Source: an uncultured Eubacteriales bacterium
GTDB taxonomy: Bacteria > Bacillota > Clostridia > UBA1381 > UMGS1253
DNA: 64,000 nucleotides
NCBI GenBank assembly: GCA_902492065.1
Contig: CABUKE010000006.1
Span: forward strand, 49,038 to 113,037
Direction: 5' to 3'
Shown: positions 60,761-64,000 of the stretch, piece after piece
Layout of the letters: each line of letters opens with the position of its first letter
How positions within the stretch are numbered: position 1 is the first letter of the stretch
Notes under the pieces: generated by a model
What the model saw: the letters and a program-made list of their open reading frames with translations, nothing else
What the model was told of the DNA's origin: nothing
The model's database searches: none
Program-made: the position numbers and the translations under genes

Positions 60761-60784
60761 TGCGAAGCTGAAGGAGGAACAGGC

Positions 60785-60988
60785 ATGAACCGGCTAACGA
60801 GGAAGGAAGCGTGCGAATTTATCGGCTGCGGCATGACGAAACTTTACGAATTGGAGCGGAGCGGCCAGCTTGCGGGGACATATTACAACATAGGCCGCAG
60901 GCGGCTGTACATCACGGAGAAGCTGCAAGAGTGGATGTTAAACGGCGGGGACAAATGCGAGCCATACCGCTCCCTGCGCGTGATATGA
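60785..60988 (+). CDS. Excisionase-like helix-turn-helix protein
   Basis: 67 residues; ATG 60785 follows AAGGAGGAAC. The protein begins MNRLTRKEACEFIGCGMTKL and continues through RRRLYITEKLQEWM, the HTH_17/Xis pattern (winged helix with a RRRLY wing). Such proteins assist the integrase in excision or act as regulators. It is divergent from the integrase remnant with 24 bases between the conventional starts; the two would normally be neighbours in an integration module. Confidence 0.85.
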   Translation: MNRLTRKEACEFIGCGMTKLYELERSGQLAGTYYNIGRRRLYITEKLQEWMLNGGDKCEPYRSLRVI

Positions 60989-61002
60989 GGGGGGGTGACG
61001 CT

Positions 61003-61146
61003 ATGGGGTATTATAGGACATGCTTAGACTGCGGCAAGCATAAAAAAGCCCGTTACCCACGCCGACCAAAGCACCGGGTAACGAGCCCCGCGGCAACGCA
61101 AACAGCGTTGTCATACAATATAATTATACCACAAATGCGGAAATGA
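61003..61146 (+). CDS. Small hypothetical protein, 47 residues
   Basis: ATG 61003 follows a G-rich GAGGGGGGGTGA run. The protein starts MGYYRTCLDCGKHKKARYPR with one CxxC pair and is basic. The second half overlaps, in antisense, the small RNA candidate at 61042-61116, so its 3' codons are constrained by RNA structure. It could be a leader peptide rather than a functional protein. No family recognised. Confidence 0.5.
   Translation: MGYYRTCLDCGKHKKARYPRRPKHRVTSPAATQTALSYNIIIPQMRK
61042..61116 (-). ncRNA. Candidate antisense small RNA with own promoter and terminator
   Basis: A - strand promoter (TTGCGT, 17 bases, TATAAT at 61151-61123) points into about 75 bases that fold into two hairpins: CAACGC / GCGTTG (61110-61105 with 61099-61094, loop of 5) and an 11-bp stem between 61086-61076 and 61058-61048, followed by six Ts (61047-61042). 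The longer stem has one non-Watson-Crick position that is G-U on the - strand but C-A on the + strand, so the - strand is the one folded. The layout resembles countertranscribed RNAs that control replication genes: a rep-type gene starts on the + strand 65 bases away. Confidence 0.6.
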
Positions 61147-61151
61147 CGCAA
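61123..61151 (-). promoter_or_regulatory. Promoter of the antisense RNA candidate
   Basis: On the - strand: TTGCGT (61151-61146), 17-base spacer, exact TATAAT (61128-61123). It lies in the only strongly AT-rich patch of this region, between the small ORF end and the replication gene. Confidence 0.65.
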
Positions 61152-61180
61152 GAAGTTACCAGAAAAAGGCGGTAAACGGG

Positions 61181-62014
61181 GTGAATTTTCTAAGCCAAAT
61201 TTTAGCGTTCAACGACCTATTACAAATTCATAAATTATCCCCCGGACAAATTGCGTTATGGTATGCGTTAATGCATATCAACAATAAATGCGGCTGGCAG
61301 GAATGGTTTTCAGTTTCCATACGGACACTTGAGGAACAGACAGGGCTTGCGCGGAGCGGGATAAAAAAAGCACGTGAAGTGCTTAGGGTAAGGGGGTTGA
61401 TTGATTTTAAAGGGCGCGGCAGACAAGCCACTTTGTATCATATCAAACCGCTGTATTTAATACCCCCTCAAATACCCCCTTTATTACCCAACAATTGCGC
61501 CACTAATAGTAGCCAGTCGGAAACCTTGTGCGCGTTGGGGTGCGATACTGTTTCCGTCCAAGGCAGTAGCCAAGGAAGGAGCCAAGATAGGAGCCAAAGT
61601 AGTAGCCCATTATATAAACAAAACAAAACTAAAAAAATATATATATTGTCACGCGGAACATACGAAAATGTTTTGTTAAGTGACGACGATATGGAAAAAC
61701 TGAAAAGCGAATTTCCGGCAGATTATAACGAACGGATAGAACGATTAAGCGAATACATGGCAAGCACGGGGAAGAAATATAAAAACCACCTTGCAACAAT
61801 ACGGGCATGGGCGAGAAAGGAGAAATCCGCTCCCGCAAGCAAGGATTCTAATGCCGGACGCAATCCGGCAATGAAGTGGTACACGGAAAAAGAAGCGTCT
61901 GCGGCGGAGATTTTAGGCATAGGAGAAGAAAACACAAAACCGCCGGACTGGAAAATCGCCGGGTTTAGCTCGGCAGAGGAACACCGAAAATTTTTAGAGG
62001 ATTTCAGGAGGTAA
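61181..62014 (+). CDS. Replication-initiation-like winged-helix protein
   Basis: 277 residues, start GTG 61181 behind AAAGGCGGT. The N-terminal 100 residues form a winged helix as in phage replisome organisers (LALWYALMHINNKCGWQEWF-like segment, then SIRTLEEQTGLARSGIKKAR and RGLIDFKGRGRQATLYHI). A low-complexity linker follows, containing short repeats of the form SSQ/RSQ encoded by a repeated GGAGCCAA-like sequence. The C-terminal part (ARKEKSAPASK, NAGRNPAMKWYTEKE) resembles DnaD-like ends. The next gene is a DnaC-like loader, as is usual for replication modules of phages and integrative elements. Confidence 0.75.
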   Translation: MNFLSQILAFNDLLQIHKLSPGQIALWYALMHINNKCGWQEWFSVSIRTLEEQTGLARSGIKKAREVLRVRGLIDFKGRGRQATLYHIKPLYLIPPQIPPLLPNNCATNSSQSETLCALGCDTVSVQGSSQGRSQDRSQSSSPLYKQNKTKKIYILSRGTYENVLLSDDDMEKLKSEFPADYNERIERLSEYMASTGKKYKNHLATIRAWARKEKSAPASKDSNAGRNPAMKWYTEKEASAAEILGIGEENTKPPDWKIAGFSSAEEHRKFLEDFRR

Positions 62015-62020
62015 CCGCAA

Positions 62021-62302
62021 ATGCAGACATACCCAAAAACAATCGCCGAAATAGCCGAACAATGCAGACAGGCGCAAGCCGGAGCGGATACATATACAGG
62101 TGACGACGGGCCTTTACATTGTGCATACTGTAATGCGCCACGCCAAGCTATTATAGAGATTTGCGGAAGAAAAGGTTTCCTGCGCTTGCAAATGCGAAGA
62201 AAAAAACTACGCGCAGAAAGAGGACGACAAAAAGAGGGAACAATTGGCACAAGCACGGGGGCGGGCATTTCCGGCAGGCGCTATGAAGAACTGGACATTT
62301 GA
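62021..62302 (+). pseudogene. 5' part of a frameshifted DnaC-like helicase loader
   Basis: The N-terminal part of the loader (MQTYPKTIAEIAEQCRQAQA, then HCAYCNAPRQAIIEIC with a CxxC pair) is read in this frame up to about position 62160. The matching continuation (VSCACKCEEKNYAQKEDDKK) lies in the +1 frame from about 62170, where it runs uninterrupted into the ATPase domain. A single-base insertion, or a sequencing error, around 62157-62180 near GCGGAAGAAAAGG explains it. Beyond that point this frame codes an Arg-rich peptide to the stop at 62302 that is unlikely to be real. Confidence 0.75.
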
Positions 62303-62843
62303 GCACGACGACGGCACGGACGCAAAAATTTCAAACGCCATGCGGCAATACGCCGGGCAATTCAAGGAGTTTTATAAAAATAACATTGGTGTTTTGTTGT
62401 ACGGTGCAGTCGGCACAGGCAAAACCTTTTACGCCGCGTGCGTTGTAAATGCTGTGATAGAGCAGGGCTACAGCGCGAAAATGACGAATTTCAGCCGGGT
62501 ATTAAATATGCTGCAAAATACGAACGAGCGGCAGACATACATTGATGAGCTGTGCAATTATCAGTTGCTTGTCATTGATGATTTAGGCGTGGAGCGGCAA
62601 AGCCAATACGCTATGGAACAAGTGTACAACGTAATTGACACGCGCTATGAAACGAGAAAACCGCTCATTATCACAACAAATCTGTCCTTGTCAGAACTTA
62701 CGGGCTGCACAGACACGGAGCGCGCGAGGATTTATGACCGGGTTATGTCAATGTGCCACCCGGTAGAGATTAAAGGCGGCAGCCGACGCATGGCAAGCGT
62801 AAAAGGCAGATTTAACGAAATAAACGCACGGTTGGGGCTGTAG
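62244..62843 (+). CDS. DnaC/IstB-like ATP-binding protein (3' part of the frameshifted gene)
   Basis: AAA+ helicase-loader type ATPase. This frame codes 199 residues from TTG 62244, but homology-like sequence begins about 75 bases further upstream, after the presumed frameshift. Visible motifs: Walker A YGAVGTGKTF, Walker B LLVIDDLGVER, sensor I IITTNLSLSEL and an arginine-finger region RARIYDRVMSMC. It loads the replicative helicase in phage or element replication. A truncated product started at TTG could still bind ATP but would miss the N-terminal Cys-rich helicase-interaction part. Confidence 0.82.
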   Translation: MAQARGRAFPAGAMKNWTFEHDDGTDAKISNAMRQYAGQFKEFYKNNIGVLLYGAVGTGKTFYAACVVNAVIEQGYSAKMTNFSRVLNMLQNTNERQTYIDELCNYQLLVIDDLGVERQSQYAMEQVYNVIDTRYETRKPLIITTNLSLSELTGCTDTERARIYDRVMSMCHPVEIKGGSRRMASVKGRFNEINARLGL

Positions 62844-62878
62844 GCTTACCTGCCGCGCCCCATGCCGTCGTGATATGC

Positions 62879-63015
62879 GACATCATGTCAAAATCAAAAC
62901 GAACGCCGAGGGAACGCCGAGAAAACGAAGTTAGAGGGAAGTTAGAACATACTGTTTGTTTTGGCTTTTAAAATGCAAAGCGCAATACTCGAAAATACTC
63001 GGTTTACACGATACA
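62879..63015 (+). repeat. Three pairs of short direct repeats in a 230-base gap
   Basis: Within 62844-63073 three separate 8-10-base words each occur twice within a few bases: GAACGCCGAG (first GAACGCCGAG then GGAACGCCGAG), AAGTTAGA (spaced by GGG) and AATACTCG (spaced by AA). The gap holds no convincing gene; a 28-codon frame from 62886 (MSKSKRTPRERRENEVRGKL start) lacks a ribosome site. The repeats could be protein-binding iterons or slippage products. Confidence 0.45.
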
Positions 63016-63073
63016 ATGCAGAAGGAAGCAGAAACATGCCGCCACAATAGACCAACTATGCGGGGGTGCGCGC

Positions 63074-63838
63074 ATGACAAACGAGGAAATCGCAGAGCGA
63101 ATTTATGCGGGTGACACGGGGCTGTATTCCGCCCTATGGGACAACTTAAAGCGGTACATATACCGTTTGTGCAACGCCTATTATAACCGCCACAGGGAGC
63201 GGCTGACAGCGTGCGGCGTTACACGGGAGGACTTGGAGCAGGAGGCATATTTCACCCTGTATGGCGCGGTGGAGGCGTACCACACGACAGGTAAGTGGTA
63301 CAAGGTGATTACCTGTCTGAAATACCCGCTTATGAATTGCTTTAACGGCCTTGCCGGATACCGTGTGCAAAGAGCGTGCAAAGAGCCTTTGAATGGATAC
63401 AGGAGCCTGTATGAGTCAATAGACAGCGAGGACGGCGTGCTGCTTGTCGAGATGATACCGGACGAGGCGGCAAGCTTTGAGGACGACGCAATCGGCCATG
63501 TTGACCGCTCCGCCATATACGCAGATATGGAACGGATTTTGCAGGGCAGGCCGGAGCTTGTGGAGCTTATGCGCGAGCGGTTTGTACAAGGCAGGCAAAT
63601 ACGCGATATTGCCGCACAGAGAGGGACAACGCCGCAGGCCATACGCGCACGGCTCGATAAGGCACTTAGAATGCTGCGCCATCCGTCTAACGGGCTGTGG
63701 CAAAAGTACGGGTACGACATCGCCTATGCTTCCATGCGTCACACGGGCCTGCAAACCTTCCGCTATACACAAACAAGCGCGGTGGAGTGGGCGGCAATCC
63801 TGCTGGATGAGCAACGCCGCACTGCCCCCATTGCGTGA
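63074..63838 (+). CDS. Sigma-70-like RNA polymerase sigma factor family protein of the element
   Basis: 254 residues. The N-terminal half resembles sigma region 2 (SALWDNLKRYIYRLCNAYYN, then REDLEQEAYFTLYGAVEAYH with the typical DLxQEAxxxL core), and residues about 170-200 resemble region 4 (GRQIRDIAAQRGTTPQAIRA, helix-turn-helix). The final 50 residues are specific to this group. Such sigma-like proteins sit in phages and ICEs of Clostridia between replication genes and later modules, where they may drive late or transfer genes. The ribosome site is weak. Confidence 0.82.
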   Translation: MTNEEIAERIYAGDTGLYSALWDNLKRYIYRLCNAYYNRHRERLTACGVTREDLEQEAYFTLYGAVEAYHTTGKWYKVITCLKYPLMNCFNGLAGYRVQRACKEPLNGYRSLYESIDSEDGVLLVEMIPDEAASFEDDAIGHVDRSAIYADMERILQGRPELVELMRERFVQGRQIRDIAAQRGTTPQAIRARLDKALRMLRHPSNGLWQKYGYDIAYASMRHTGLQTFRYTQTSAVEWAAILLDEQRRTAPIA

Positions 63839-64000
63839 GGGATATGGCATATGGGAAGACCGTTGGCGATGGGACATAAATTTATACGGATGATGTGCGC
63901 GTAAGGGGTGTAGTCCCCCCTGTCAGAAAAATACCGCTTCGTAGGCGGCGCATACGCGGGTGTGCTGCGGACAAGCGGGAGCGGCTCGCGCGCGTGAGGA
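63839..64000. other. Right-edge stretch without assignable gene
   Basis: 162 bases after the sigma-like gene. A 17-codon frame from ATG 63851 is too short to support. A GGGG-TGTAGT-CCCC hairpin lies near 63905-63919, followed by GC-rich sequence; a gene may begin beyond the edge. Confidence 0.4.

Larger units (their letters stand above)
60321..64000. mobile_element. Left part of an integrated mobile element (prophage or ICE/IME), continues past window
   Basis: Immediately downstream of tRNA-Arg(ACG): an integrase C-terminal remnant, an Xis-like gene, a small ORF with an antisense RNA candidate, a replication-type protein, a DnaC-like helicase-loader ATPase and a sigma-like factor. Gene content changes sharply from chromosomal functions, genes become small and closely packed, and no further housekeeping gene follows. 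The far end and attachment repeat are outside the window, so phage versus conjugative element cannot be decided. Confidence 0.82.

Noticed and set aside
62886..62972. 28-codon frame starting MSKSKRTPRERR
   Set aside because: No ribosome binding site, very short, and its sequence is dictated by the duplicated words in that gap.

Overview
The window looks like the chromosome of an anaerobic, low-to-mid-GC Firmicute of the class Clostridia. The evidence is an Rnf ferredoxin:NAD+ oxidoreductase operon, an indolepyruvate:ferredoxin oxidoreductase, S-layer homology (SLH) proteins, strong AGGAGG ribosome binding sites, frequent GTG/TTG starts and textbook sigma-A promoters (several exact or near-exact TTGACA-N17-TATAAT). 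No species is claimed. About 60 kb is ordinary chromosome; from about 60.3 kb to the right edge lies one end of an integrated mobile element next to a tRNA-Arg gene.

Layout. 0-3.9 kb: 3' part of an rnf operon (D truncated at the left edge, then G, E, A, B) plus a small membrane protein. 3.9-5.9 kb: a secreted copper-amine-oxidase-N-like protein, a KdgF-like cupin and an AraC regulator. 6.2-15.3 kb: a two-gene operon for a 1977-residue multi-domain SLH protein and a 1011-residue S-layer-like SLH protein. 15.3-24.7 kb: shikimate kinase, a Tet(M)-like GTPase, an AraC regulator divergent from a galactokinase-type sugar kinase followed by a GlmU-type nucleotidyltransferase, an SGNH hydrolase/DUF4358 lipoprotein pair, HflX and a YigZ protein. 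24.8-32.4 kb: thioredoxin, an SLH-anchored HtrA-like protease, an MGMT-type protein, an Fe-S aldo/keto reductase, a gluconate-5-dehydrogenase-like SDR, a DUF3006 peptide with a deoxyinosine glycosylase, an ImmA/IrrE homologue with a degenerate zinc motif, and other small genes. 32.5-35.0 kb: iorAB. 35.1-35.4 kb: divergent tRNA-Arg(CCT) and tRNA-Thr(CGT). 35.7-44.9 kb: a PL8 lyase without signal peptide, a D,D-carboxypeptidase, a HAD phosphatase, a MATE exporter, and a response regulator/histidine kinase/GerMN operon resembling MtrAB-LpqB in architecture. 45.1-55.1 kb: a tightly overlapping polysaccharide operon ending in a pyruvyl transferase. 55.3-60.1 kb: an orphan sugar-binding lipoprotein and a three-gene peptidoglycan-binding cluster without signal peptides. 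60.2-64 kb: tRNA-Arg(ACG), an integrase remnant, an Xis-like gene, a replication-type protein, a frameshifted DnaC-like ATPase and a sigma-like factor.

Theme. Much of the window concerns the cell surface. Three SLH proteins are present, and the polysaccharide operon ends in a pyruvyl-transferase gene. In CsaB-type systems, SLH domains bind pyruvylated secondary wall polysaccharide, so this operon is a plausible source of their anchor. The KdgF-like cupin, the gluconate-5-dehydrogenase-like SDR and the PL8 lyase fit use of uronic-acid-containing glycans.

The least explained items are (i) a module repeated four times in the giant SLH protein, (ii) the three-gene peptidoglycan-binding cluster at 57.0-60.1 kb, (iii) a candidate antisense RNA of about 75 nt at 61.04-61.12 kb in front of the mobile-element replication gene, and (iv) tandem Wzz-like paralogues, one with a long acidic tail. 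All functions are read from sequence by eye; no database search was run.
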